20,269 nt of DNA from a virus (IMGVR_UViG_3300047300_000230:1-20269); one strand, 5' to 3'. Positions 8,901 through 16,226 are shown, counted from the stretch's first letter. Numbers and translations are program-made. The notes: generated by a model not told the origin, from the letters alone.

Positions 8901-9657
8901 TAGGTGAAGCTGCTGCAAAAGCTCCATAGGTTGTTGCAGCAGTTAATCCAGCTGTGTTTCCTATGGATAAGGCTATTTCTGGCGCTATAATAACCATTGC
9001 TAACATTGCAAACATACGGAAGCTATTACCGCCAGTAGCAACTGCACGATACTCAACGGAGTCTCCTACCTCAATAGTAGTAAGTGGCCATTCCGATTCT
9101 GGGATAGGCTTGCCCGCTACCATTACTAGGACTTTTCCGCCTAGTTCTGGCTGTATATTGTACTTTTGGTTTATGTTGCCAACTAGCTCTAGTACTGTAG
9201 TACCGGGTGTTATTGGTAATGTGAATCGCTCAGTACGTAGTGGGTGTGGCATTGCAGTCATTAGCTGCGTATTTTCTACGTATTTAAAATAACCTACTAT
9301 TCGTTTATTCCACTGCGGAGAATCAAATGACTCAACCGCACTGTCTTGTCCTTCGCGCGCATGTAGAAAGTGTGTACCGCTTACGGCTACACCAATATGT
9401 GACTCAGTTCCAAGTATACGGAATACGACCACACAACCTTCTACTGGTTGGTCAATAGGCTCCCAGCCTTCTTTATATTGGGATACTAAATCTTGAATTC
9501 GCTCTATGTCTTGTTGTATATATTCACCACTAAAACTAGGTAAAATTATGTTATATTCACGTTCATAAACAAGACGCACTAATCCCCAGCAATCTGTGCC
9601 GTCAAGATCTCGCCCTTTTTCTTTGTAGGGTATACCAATATATTTATTTGACCACAT
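5923..9657 (-). CDS. Fused K-I-J tail tip protein: NlpC/P60 peptidase + ubiquitin-like domain + tip attachment protein
   Basis: This is one 1244-aa reading frame. Residues 1-130 are an NlpC/P60 peptidase as in lambda gpK, with Cys23 in DGTDCWGLVRLVY, His87 in SHIGVAV and His99 in FLHA as the likely catalytic triad. Residues 139-210 look like a ThiS/MoaD-type beta-grasp (VLVMVAGKPIPESEW, then VGDSVEYRAVATGG), as in the gpI region or N-terminus of some J proteins. A hydrophobic stretch follows (about 214-275). From about 290 the protein is J-like (RQLMVTGSANRANPYG, LTMLLVWGYGPLQI, SQRSVLDTLRDICAAGRASP) and ends in fibronectin-III-like domains. J-type proteins close the tail tip, and the peptidase probably cuts peptidoglycan cross-links during DNA entry or processes a tail component. 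The start overlaps the L-like stop (TAATG). In lambda, K, I and J are separate genes, and the J C-terminal part is here a separate fibre. Confidence 0.9.
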   Translation of the reverse strand: MWSNKYIGIPYKEKGRDLDGTDCWGLVRLVYEREYNIILPSFSGEYIQQDIERIQDLVSQYKEGWEPIDQPVEGCVVVFRILGTESHIGVAVSGTHFLHAREGQDSAVESFDSPQWNKRIVGYFKYVENTQLMTAMPHPLRTERFTLPITPGTTVLELVGNINQKYNIQPELGGKVLVMVAGKPIPESEWPLTTIEVGDSVEYRAVATGGNSFRMFAMLAMVIIAPEIALSIGNTAGLTAATTYGAFAAASPIMAAAITAGVSMVGMMLINAIAPIRPPAEAADPGSSERQLMVTGSANRANPYGSIPVVLGRVKLTPPLGANNFISYQNERDTYLTMLLVWGYGPLQIDAATLKIGDVALSEFVLDTFSDGSQKFITLDRKTEPTEEVQTKFDSIYGSDVFQDNDSLVLACNGNPEDTNITPGPWKVSAYAQAVNKVIVALHFPQGLRKIKVKGDGAGDSTNTTVKVRFEVKIGSGDWVLWKTVTYGTDAVKKDAFTVTETYDVSNQAVSVRVRRETGDNTEDNPDHRYSHEITFLSATYFKTNTKPTRDPKNCKIAKTALQIKASEQLNNQIEGINAIVETWCLSWNGTTWAYAATNNPADLYRYVLQHPANPQRILDSEISTKLNLAEIQRWHDYCVTKGFTYNSVMGSQRSVLDTLRDICAAGRASPAMLDGKWSVVIDEPKSTIIQHFTPHNSWGFESTKALPKLPDALKISFYDEDQNYQEVESIVYNIGKNIDNAELFESISLPGVTKSSLVIDHAKWHMAQAILRKEVYTLNTDIEYIVCNRGDRVKVTHDVPMWGLGSGRVKNRLSSTVMELDESLPMELLKNYTIRFRSSTGASTDFTVLKSFTISGGSRTNDTVTINITTLSHPIQVGDKLTIASSNTALNTSSAEVTEVGTGYFKYVLAGSNISNGTITGTAKLNDGYYDTIGLTTTSIIDEVNSNDLFLFGEYQQEAQDLIITNIEPTSNKSARITMVDYGVTSTYNIFTDYQNLTEATVFETQITQPAKGLLNSFGSTDKPTITYIQSDDLVADLISPGTYAYKIKVSYANPTTLPNTVGSVECQYAYSSTTNSSGYKSIIVEYKSNTVEIPNVIAGEEYKIRLRYLSNDGRVGLWSTWLNHTVSGKLVNYNTVTSVSVKRSKKTLVITPFTSTMPNDFKYFEIKVFKDPGTGDFWTSTDTSIKTYTSVGTLNVNLSDFVSPRLSHTGTKYRIACRMLDNAGNYSTSSALTSIVLYDISP

Positions 9658-10211
9658 TAGAATAATCCTGGAAAATATACTGCGGTAAATGCATGCATAG
9701 GGAACGGTTCTCGTTCATAGTCTATCATGGACAGGTTAGCCACTACAGTATTAGAGTTATATGTTATGTCATTAATGTAGAAACCACTAAAACTAGCCTC
9801 TACTGTATCTGGTGACTTAGATAGTACTAACTCCATAGTAATCTTTGGAGGTTTACCAATACTTCTAATGATTGGAGTTAGGTGACGAGTAACATCGTGT
9901 AGTGTAAGGCTACAGCGAGGCGCTTGTGCTTCTTCTTCGCTTGGAAGGCTAATTTCCATTGGTAAAAATAAAAATTCTTTACTGCGACTTGTTACACCGT
10001 AATACACTTCATCTGGTGTTTCTGGGTAATCTACAGACAGTCTGCCTGTATAATTATCCGCTAAACGGACTAATACTTCTTGATCGTGTTCTGGATCTTG
10101 TGGGTCGTAATCTGGATCGTATACAGTTAACAAGAAGATAAGATCGCTATCTGCCTCTGGACTAAATACTGCGCGTATTGCATCCAAGGACATAGTAGTT
10201 AGCCTACTCAT
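9657..10211 (-). CDS. Minor tail protein, lambda gpL-like position (DUF1833-type)
   Basis: This 184-aa protein is acidic near the N-terminus (VYDPDYDPQDPEHDQE) and has a beta-rich body with FLFLPMEISLPSEEEAQAPR and a C-terminal FYINDITYNSNTVVANLSMI. The sequence and its place between the M-like and K-like proteins fit the DUF1833/gpL group of tail-tip proteins that build the hub between tube and tip. The ATG overlaps the upstream TGA by four bases (ATGA), with GGAG about 11 nt upstream inside the preceding gene. A second Met at residue 7 (MSLDAIRAVF) is possible, but the overlap favours the first. Lambda gpL binds an iron-sulphur cluster through its Cys residues; only one Cys is visible here (residue 99), so such a cluster is not expected. 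Confidence 0.78.
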   Translation of the reverse strand: MSRLTTMSLDAIRAVFSPEADSDLIFLLTVYDPDYDPQDPEHDQEVLVRLADNYTGRLSVDYPETPDEVYYGVTSRSKEFLFLPMEISLPSEEEAQAPRCSLTLHDVTRHLTPIIRSIGKPPKITMELVLSKSPDTVEASFSGFYINDITYNSNTVVANLSMIDYEREPFPMHAFTAVYFPGLF

Positions 10212-10579
10212 GGAAGTATCTCCATTTGTAGGCTAACGGTCCAGTATCCTGGGGCAAGATATGATAAGTTGTACATTGCACCTTCGCCTTGTGGAATTAG
10301 TCGTACTTCTACTGTTTGATGAGTACGAGGGTGTGTAAAACCAAATCTAGAAATACTACGTATAAAATTCGGGCCAAGTACAAATGTTTCTAGGGTTTGT
10401 ACTTGAGCATCAGTCATTATAAAACTTAATTGCATTGTTTGCGGTTTTTTACCGCGATATCTACGCTTTGCTATGCCCTGATCCATAGGAGTGCTAACTA
10501 TGTTAGCACCCCCGGTTTCTGTAAAACCTTTTTGCGGAACTTGCGGCAGTGTTGCAGGCCATACATAATTATATGCCAT
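10208..10579 (-). CDS. Minor tail protein, lambda gpM-like position
   Basis: This is a 123-aa protein. Visible features are an N-terminal WPATLPQVPQKGF, then MDQGIAKRRYRGKKP, a hydrophobic core and a C-terminal LAPGYWTVSLQMEILP. The pattern of a short WP-x-x-LP opening, a basic R/K cluster and a final strand is seen in small distal-tail proteins encoded directly after the tape measure. It most likely forms the ring joining tube and tip. Its ribosome site AGGAG is formed by the last two Arg codons of the tape measure (AGG AGA TAA), so the two genes are probably translationally coupled. It overlaps the next gene by four bases. Assignment rests on position and general pattern more than on a strong motif. 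Confidence 0.75.
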   Translation of the reverse strand: MAYNYVWPATLPQVPQKGFTETGGANIVSTPMDQGIAKRRYRGKKPQTMQLSFIMTDAQVQTLETFVLGPNFIRSISRFGFTHPRTHQTVEVRLIPQGEGAMYNLSYLAPGYWTVSLQMEILP

Positions 10580-10581
10580 AT

Positions 10582-13500
10582 TTATCTCCTAATTAGCTTA
10601 GGTTGTAGGCCAAAAGTATTTCTAATAGCCTTTTGTGGACCGCTACCACTACGAGATATTTCTCCGGCTGTCATATCACCAATAGTTACTTCTATGCGTC
10701 TATTACCACGACTATCTACAGTTTCAGTTGCTGTTGCTGTCTCGTTACCGTAATTGTTTACTACAACTTCAGTTTTCTGAGCGTTAGCGCGAACGCCTAA
10801 GTTACCTTGGCCGTCGCGCTTTAGGGGCATAATAGCTTCTGGACCCGCTTCACCCATCATTCCAGTACCCTGTGCGAATTTGAACAATGTAGGAGAGTTC
10901 ACAATACCGTTGGTAAATGAACCACCTTTGGCGAACATCTCAACGCCACCATTATATACTTTACCTTTTGCAGCAATAGTACCTAACATGGTAGTATTAC
11001 CCTGCATAGTTACCGCACCAGCAGCACCCTGGCTAGAGAATGGACTTAGTAGGTTCACTAGTCCTGGTCGTACAGCACCGAACAATGCTGAGGTTTGTTG
11101 GCGTAGTTCAAAACGTAGTAAATCGGCTAGCATTGTATTTATTAAATCTTTGAAACTTGATTTACCAGTTTCAGCAAATTTAACTATAGCATCAGCCATA
11201 CCGTCAAAAGATTTCTTAAATACGTCAGCATAAGCTATTTGTCTAGCATTTAAACTATCATTCAAAGCTTTGGTTTGTAACTTAAGATCGTACAAAGTTT
11301 TTTCGTTAGTAATAGCAGTAGCATAATAATCTTCTGTTTTACTCTTTAGAACTGTTAAACGCTCCTGCTCCTTTTCATCGCCAGCAGCCGACTCCATCTT
11401 CTTTTGTAGATCAGCTAACTCAGCAGCTCTTTGCTTATCTAAATCAGCTAGCTTCTTGGAATTTTCAAGAGCCATTTGGGCACCTTCCAGCGCTCTAGAC
11501 TGGTCTAGATACTCTTGTTGGGATAGCATGCCCTGATCTTGCTTTATTTTTAGTACTGCCTGTTCTTCTGACAGAATTCCTTGTGCTAAATTAAAGGCTA
11601 GATCTCTGTTTTTATTACGAAAAGCTTCTAGTTGTAATTCAAAATCGATAGCTTTCTGGTAGTTTTTAAGTTCCATTTCTTGTAAAGCTAATCTATTTTG
11701 CTCACCTCTATTATCTAATTCATATATTTGTCGTTCTACAACTAAAGCGCGCTGCTGCTGTAACTTTTTGACTTCTTCTTCATACTTAGCACCTTTTTGT
11801 TCCTGTGCATTTAGTATGCTTTGATCTATTTTATCTAGTTCTAGAGACTGTTTATTAATCAGATCCCTGGTTTCTAGAGACTGGACCTGCTTTAAAATGT
11901 CTTCAGACGTATTATTACTTAATTTCTGAGCAATATTTAATCTAGCTATATCTTGCGCTACTATTGAGCCGTTTAAGTTTAATAGCTTCTCTCTATCCGC
12001 TAACTCACCTGCTCGCTCTTTACGGATAGTTTCTTCGCTCTTAGCCTGTTTCTCAGCACCTACCAAGGTTTTGCTTGCTAGTTGCGGGGCAATCTTTTGC
12101 TCTCTGGCTAGTTGCATGGCCTTAACCATGTTAATAACATCTGGAGAAGCTCCACCCATTGCTTCAAAGTCTATTTTACCCTTACCACCTCTATCTAGAT
12201 AATCTTTAAAGATTTGGGCGGCTTGCTGGGCTTGTTCTAGTCTATCTGTAGGTTTCTTTTGATCTATGGCTTCTTTTAAGGCATAATTGGCGTTTGATAG
12301 GTTAATAGCAGCAGTTAATTTTTCTTGACTATTGATAAGGTCTATATTTGTATCAATAGCCCTCATCTGAATATCAAACTCTCGTTGTGCTATCTGACCT
12401 TCAGCTGTTGCAGCCAATCTGCCACTAAGGACTCCAGATCTTGATTTTTCTAGTATCAGGCCTGCTTTTTCTGCGGCCTGTCCAAGCGCTGTTGCAATAT
12501 ACTCAGCACCCTTTTTAAGGGCCTCATCCATACCTTGTCTAAATATATTAGCTGCTGATTGCATCTTATCTTTAGGCAATAAGTCTAACTCTTTTTGTAG
12601 GTATGGAATATCACTTTCCAAGCGTTTAAGATTTTGAAATGCATCTTTCTGAGCTGAACTTAGACGAGCCATGCCTTGAGGCTTATTTATATCAAAGCCT
12701 TTAGGTAAAAGAGCTTTATTAGTCTCGTACTCTTTTTCCAGATCTTGTAATCTAGAAGTATAAGCCCCTACCGCATCTGCTTGATCTAAGTAACCTTGGC
12801 GTATATCAACTAACTGATTTACAAACTTATCCCCAAATAGAACAGCTTTATCTGGATTTTTAGCTAGCTCGGTAAAAGCCTTATTTATGTCATCTATGCC
12901 ACCTGTAAATACTTCGGACATAGTTTTAGCTAAATTTTGTAATTCTGTACCTAATTTAAATAACGGGTTTGTATTACCAGTACTCTGTATAAACTCTTGA
13001 TAAGCTTTGGTTACATTTTCGGTTGCTGATTTAAACCCACTTAATCTACTGGCACTACTGGCTAGTTCATCATTTGCACTTGATAAAGCACTTTGTAGCT
13101 CTTTTTTAGCGGTATCAGATAGCTTGCTAAAAGCCTTAGTTACGCTTTCAAGATCAAGGGAATCAACATTTAGTATACTTTTAATAGTTGCTTCGAATTT
13201 ATCAGATTTGCCAGCTTTGCGAAGAATATCTATAGCTGAATCTATCTGTAGTCCAACAGTTTTTGCTAAATTCTTGTCAATGCCGCCACCAAACCAGCTA
13301 AAGAATCCGTCCTTTATCTTGTCCCAGGTGCCCATAGCATTTTTTGCAAGTTTAGCTGCTTGCATACTGTCATCCATTGCTGACGTTAGATTAGCAAAAG
13401 CATTGGACATAGCTACTGTAGCTTGTATAGTATTAAAAGCGGCTCCACCTTTGTTACTTAGAGTATCAAGAGTTCTTTTTACATTATCCACAGAATCTTT

Positions 13501-15273
13501 AGAATTATCTAAGGACTTATTAAATGCGTCCATTTCTCGAGCATTAGAACTCATCCACGTATCAAATAAGCTAAGAGCTTCTATAGCTAGACCTAGTCCC
13601 AGTAACCATGGACTAAATGCCTCTAGTGTTTTCCCTAATTTAGTACCTAGGATCCCTAGCGTAGCTGTTAGACCAGTATATGCTGCACTTAATCTTCCTA
13701 TTGCAGGAACTTTGGCCATGATAGCTTTACCAGCATCATCTACACCAACTTTTACTTCTAACATGCCCGCTTTAGCTTTATTTAGCTCTACACCTAGTTC
13801 TCGGAAAGCTGCACGCATACCATAAGTAGACTGTACTTCTGCTATCCTACTTTTTATACCGTCTCTGGAAGCTTGTTGTAACTGTCGTTGGTATATTAAC
13901 TCATTCTGACCTGCAGTAGTTGTGATACCACTAGTACCCTTTTCTACTGCTTCTTGTGCTATATTTCCTGCACGGTCTAAGTCTGCGCGTAGTCCTTTAA
14001 TTGTCTGTACATGCTTTCTTAAAGACTCCGCCTGAGCTTTGTTACTCTTATCAAGAGTACGAGCTCTACTCTCTAATGACTTTATTTCCTCTGAAGTCAT
14101 TTCAAAAGGATTCTTAGCGGCTAAAGCTGCCCAGTCTTTTTTGGACGTAGCTTCAAATTGTGCAGCTTCTTGTCTTAATGTTTTTACTTTTTGTGCAGTG
14201 GTAGCAGAAGCTCTAAACGCTGCCTCAGCCGCTACTGCGTTTCTACCAGCTAGATCGCCCAACGCATTTTGCTGGTCTAAGTATACCTTTGCAAAAGCAA
14301 GTCTGCTTGCTTCTGCTGTATTCTTAATATTCTGTGTAAACTGCCCTAGAGCTGGTATGGCTTGCTTTAGTAGTATTGTACCAATACCTGCTAGTACTGC
14401 CATTAGTGCTGTGGGGCTAGCTGATAAGAAAGTTACTAGCGGACCTAGCAATTTATTTACTACTTCTAAACCCTGCTGTCCTACGTTCTTTAAGCTGGCT
14501 AGCAGTTTATCATATGGGTTAGCTGCCATATCTATTGCACTAAACTTGTCTAGGCCTTCTTTAATAACGGCATTAGCAAATGCTTGTCGCTTTTCAAAGT
14601 CGGTTAGCTGTGCTGCAGTTTTACCTATACTACGAGCATAGTCTGTAGTAGCTTTTTCTACTTTGGTAAATATACCTAATTCGTCTAGTAGTTCTGGCTC
14701 TATTTTACTGATACCGCGACTTAGTCTGCTTAGCGCATCTGGCATAGAGATGCCCAGGGCTTGGGACGCTTTTTTAGCTACTTCAGCCATTTGACTTACT
14801 TGTTTTGCAGTCATGCCAGCAGCAGTGGCTTTTGTAGTAGCCTCCATAGCCTCGCGCATACTAACTGCACCATCGGTAGTTTCTACAAGGCGTTTGGCAA
14901 TAGAGCCAAGTGCTTGACCACTGGCAGCACCCAGCTGATCCATACCGCGAACCATATTCGTAGTATCTGCTGCTTCGCTTAGTGCGCGAAATGCTGCTCC
15001 AACAGCGAATAGGTTAGCAGCAAATGTAGCATAGACGTGAACAAGCCCGCCAAGACCTTGAGCTTGCTTAGCGAAATCTCTACCAGCAGCACCAGTACCT
15101 ACTGCACCTCGTGCTACACCATAACTTTGGCCTTCGCCTTCTTGCATAAAGCCAGCAGCTGCTAGTTTTTTTGATTGAGCTAGCTCTCGGTTCAGTCCCT
15201 TAACTCTTTCCGATGCGGCGTTAATACTACCATCATCACTAAGGTTAAGTTTAATATTTACTGTATTTGCCAT
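10582..15273 (-). CDS. Tail tape measure protein
   Basis: This 1563-aa protein spans the tail lumen and sets tail length. The N-terminus is NVKLNL-like (MANTVNIKLNLSDDGSINAA), followed by Ala/Gly/Lys-rich helical regions, hydrophobic segments (about residues 290-320 with LMAVLAGIGTILL, and FSPWLLGLGLAIEALSLF), long coiled-coil stretches rich in K/E/Q/L, and the typical tape-measure C-terminus (KAYNGG-like KVYNGGVEMFAKGG, GEAGPEAIMPLKRDGQGNLG). At the usual rise of about 0.15 nm per residue the length predicts a tail of roughly 230 nm if no processing occurs. The gene has its own perfect promoter and a leader of about 54 nt; GGGGGA lies 4 nt before the ATG. Transcription continues into the tip genes. 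Confidence 0.95.
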   Translation of the reverse strand: MANTVNIKLNLSDDGSINAASERVKGLNRELAQSKKLAAAGFMQEGEGQSYGVARGAVGTGAAGRDFAKQAQGLGGLVHVYATFAANLFAVGAAFRALSEAADTTNMVRGMDQLGAASGQALGSIAKRLVETTDGAVSMREAMEATTKATAAGMTAKQVSQMAEVAKKASQALGISMPDALSRLSRGISKIEPELLDELGIFTKVEKATTDYARSIGKTAAQLTDFEKRQAFANAVIKEGLDKFSAIDMAANPYDKLLASLKNVGQQGLEVVNKLLGPLVTFLSASPTALMAVLAGIGTILLKQAIPALGQFTQNIKNTAEASRLAFAKVYLDQQNALGDLAGRNAVAAEAAFRASATTAQKVKTLRQEAAQFEATSKKDWAALAAKNPFEMTSEEIKSLESRARTLDKSNKAQAESLRKHVQTIKGLRADLDRAGNIAQEAVEKGTSGITTTAGQNELIYQRQLQQASRDGIKSRIAEVQSTYGMRAAFRELGVELNKAKAGMLEVKVGVDDAGKAIMAKVPAIGRLSAAYTGLTATLGILGTKLGKTLEAFSPWLLGLGLAIEALSLFDTWMSSNAREMDAFNKSLDNSKDSVDNVKRTLDTLSNKGGAAFNTIQATVAMSNAFANLTSAMDDSMQAAKLAKNAMGTWDKIKDGFFSWFGGGIDKNLAKTVGLQIDSAIDILRKAGKSDKFEATIKSILNVDSLDLESVTKAFSKLSDTAKKELQSALSSANDELASSASRLSGFKSATENVTKAYQEFIQSTGNTNPLFKLGTELQNLAKTMSEVFTGGIDDINKAFTELAKNPDKAVLFGDKFVNQLVDIRQGYLDQADAVGAYTSRLQDLEKEYETNKALLPKGFDINKPQGMARLSSAQKDAFQNLKRLESDIPYLQKELDLLPKDKMQSAANIFRQGMDEALKKGAEYIATALGQAAEKAGLILEKSRSGVLSGRLAATAEGQIAQREFDIQMRAIDTNIDLINSQEKLTAAINLSNANYALKEAIDQKKPTDRLEQAQQAAQIFKDYLDRGGKGKIDFEAMGGASPDVINMVKAMQLAREQKIAPQLASKTLVGAEKQAKSEETIRKERAGELADREKLLNLNGSIVAQDIARLNIAQKLSNNTSEDILKQVQSLETRDLINKQSLELDKIDQSILNAQEQKGAKYEEEVKKLQQQRALVVERQIYELDNRGEQNRLALQEMELKNYQKAIDFELQLEAFRNKNRDLAFNLAQGILSEEQAVLKIKQDQGMLSQQEYLDQSRALEGAQMALENSKKLADLDKQRAAELADLQKKMESAAGDEKEQERLTVLKSKTEDYYATAITNEKTLYDLKLQTKALNDSLNARQIAYADVFKKSFDGMADAIVKFAETGKSSFKDLINTMLADLLRFELRQQTSALFGAVRPGLVNLLSPFSSQGAAGAVTMQGNTTMLGTIAAKGKVYNGGVEMFAKGGSFTNGIVNSPTLFKFAQGTGMMGEAGPEAIMPLKRDGQGNLGVRANAQKTEVVVNNYGNETATATETVDSRGNRRIEVTIGDMTAGEISRSGSGPQKAIRNTFGLQPKLIRR

Positions 15274-15333
15274 GTATCCCCCAAATCTTGTGGACGGCTA
15301 TAATTTATAGGAACATAAATTTATTTTGTAACC

Positions 15334-15362
15334 ATTATATCACAAGGGCAACAAGCTGTCAA
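15334..15362 (-). promoter_or_regulatory. Consensus sigma-70 promoter for the tape-measure operon
   Basis: On the minus strand, TTGACA (15357-15362) is followed by exactly 17 bases and TATAAT (15334-15339): both hexamers and the spacer match the bacterial housekeeping consensus. Transcription would start near 15327, about 54 nt before the tape-measure ATG. It lies 19 bases after a terminator, so it restarts transcription for the tape measure, tip and fibre genes. Confidence 0.9.
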
Positions 15363-15381
15363 ACTAAAAATTTTGACGACA

Positions 15382-15415
15382 AAAAAGCCTGTTAACTTCC
15401 GCTAACAGGCTTTTT
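15382..15415. terminator. Bidirectional intrinsic terminator after the chaperone genes
   Basis: A perfect inverted repeat has 13-bp arms (15382-15394 and 15403-15415) and an 8-nt loop. The GC-rich core AGCCTGT is flanked by A and T runs, so it can end transcription from either strand. The right-hand chaperone frame's stop codon (15392-15394) lies inside one arm. Confidence 0.92.
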
Positions 15416-15784
15416 GTTTTGCTCTTTGCGATTTATTTCTTCTGCTCGCACAGAATCAATCATTCTGACCAGCATAATAATTAACTTATGCTCGTCAGGC
15501 TCGACTTCTGTGGCTTCCAAAATATCCTTTATACCAATTAGTGATTTTCCGAGATACGATCCACTCATAGTGTCCCACTCATCTCGTAACATCCTATACA
15601 CACTAAAAGCTTGCTGAACTTCTAGCGGAAAGTCTTCGTATTCTACTGGTATTTCAGACTCAACTGGCTCATTGCCCAAAGTTTCGCACATTTCAAAGTA
15701 CATATCCTTTGTCATGCTAACCTGTTGATTCTGAATGTAGTTGACCAACTGCTTGTTTACTTCGCTGAGTTGGTCTTCGAAAAG
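15392..15784 (-). CDS. Tail assembly chaperone, -1 frameshift extension (gpT-like part)
   Basis: This frame has no convincing start of its own (the first start-type codon is TTG at 15748, without a proper ribosome site). It is open from the slippery site at 15784-15790, reading LFEDQLSEVNKQLVNYIQ and on through acidic, helical sequence to KEQNKKPVSGS. A -1 slip at codon 131 of the upstream frame fuses the two into a 261-aa product (131 + 130 residues). This matches the gpG/gpGT arrangement of lambda, where the longer form links tape measure and tube subunits during tail assembly. The extension has no recognisable domain beyond its charged, helical character. The stop codon is inside the following terminator. 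Confidence 0.85.
   Translation of the reverse strand, partial: LFEDQLSEVNKQLVNYIQNQQVSMTKDMYFEMCETLGNEPVESEIPVEYEDFPLEVQQAFSVYRMLRDEWDTMSGSYLGKSLIGIKDILEATEVEPDEHKLIIMLVRMIDSVRAEEINRKEQNKKPVSGS
15743..15775 (-). promoter_or_regulatory. Frameshift-stimulating stem-loop
   Basis: A perfect 8-bp stem (GACCAACT at 15768-15775 pairing with AGTTGGTC at 15743-15750, minus strand) encloses a 17-nt loop. It begins 8 nt after the slippery heptamer, within the spacing range typical of -1 frameshift stimulators. The stop codon of the upstream frame lies in its loop. Confidence 0.75.
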
Positions 15785-16176
15785 TTTCCCAAGTCACTTA
15801 CCTGCTCCGATACAAACGCATCAAAGTTTGAGGAAGCTTTCATCAAGTAAAGTGCGTTTTCCGCAGTAAACTCTAGCTCGTCTTCTGGGTCTTGGCTTGT
15901 TAAGTCAACAGGCGCTAGTTCTTCTAGATAACGTAATTTTAACCCCTTCCAGCCTTTTACAGCATTCTCAACATAAAGTTGCAAGAACAATTCTTCGTTG
16001 AAATCTTCTTGTGGTTGGCGATTTTTAAAAGTAGTTTTAGTAGACTTTTTACGAATGTTTAGTAGTGTTTCGCGGCTTAAAAAGGCCAAGTCTACAAAGA
16101 ACCCTGGCATCCCAGGAAATTCAACAGATACCGCTTTTGACGGCACTAGTAGAGATTTAAGAGAAATATTAGACAT
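15757..16176 (-). CDS. Tail assembly chaperone, zero-frame product (gpG-like)
   Basis: This 139-aa protein lies between tube protein and tape measure, the standard position of the gpG-type chaperone. It begins MSNISLKSLLVPSKAVSVEF, has a basic middle (IRKKSTKTTFKNRQ) and an acidic second half (SQDPEDELEF), and ends NFSKTNSAK. The family keeps the tape measure soluble and helps recruit tube subunits; these proteins do not enter the finished virion. Near the C-terminus the codons TTG GGA AAC form a -1 slippery site leading to the longer form. The leader between the tube-gene terminator and the ATG (about 24 nt) is A/T-rich and lacks a Shine-Dalgarno sequence, which is unusual among these genes. 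The function is inferred from position plus the frameshift architecture, since sequence conservation in the family is low. Confidence 0.88.
   Translation of the reverse strand: MSNISLKSLLVPSKAVSVEFPGMPGFFVDLAFLSRETLLNIRKKSTKTTFKNRQPQEDFNEELFLQLYVENAVKGWKGLKLRYLEELAPVDLTSQDPEDELEFTAENALYLMKASSNFDAFVSEQVSDLGNFSKTNSAK
15784..15790 (-). promoter_or_regulatory. -1 programmed frameshift slippery heptamer G GGA AAC
   Basis: The minus-strand heptamer GGGAAAC has the X XXY YYZ form and is in the correct register: G is the third base of codon 129, GGA is codon 130 and AAC codon 131 of the upstream frame. A slip of both tRNAs by one base enters the open -1 frame that ends at 15392. Lambda uses the closely related GGGAAAG at the same place. 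Confidence 0.9.
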
Positions 16177-16200
16177 GTTATATTTATTTTGGTTAAAAGG

Positions 16201-16226
16201 AGAGTCTGGAGATCAGCCCAGACTCT
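16201..16226 (-). terminator. Hairpin terminator after the major tail protein gene
   Basis: A perfect 9-bp inverted repeat (AGAGTCTGG / CCAGACTCT) with an 8-nt loop is followed on the minus strand by CCTTTTAACC. The T run is short, so it may be a partial terminator or an mRNA 3'-end stabiliser. It lies 17 nt after the tube-protein stop. Confidence 0.7.

Noticed and set aside
13007-13825. A 272-codon open frame on the plus strand
   Set aside because: It lies fully antisense to the tape measure and is Ser/Leu/Ala-rich, as expected from reading Lys/Glu/Ala/Leu-rich coiled-coil codons backwards. No ribosome site or domain was seen.
14039-14641. A 200-codon open frame on the plus strand
   Set aside because: It is also a reverse-strand shadow of the tape measure; low-complexity Ser/Ala/Leu composition, no start context and no recognisable motif.
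15392-15748. Independent gene starting with TTG at 15748
   Set aside because: There is no proper ribosome site and the frame is open upstream to the slippery heptamer; it is better explained as the -1 frameshift extension.
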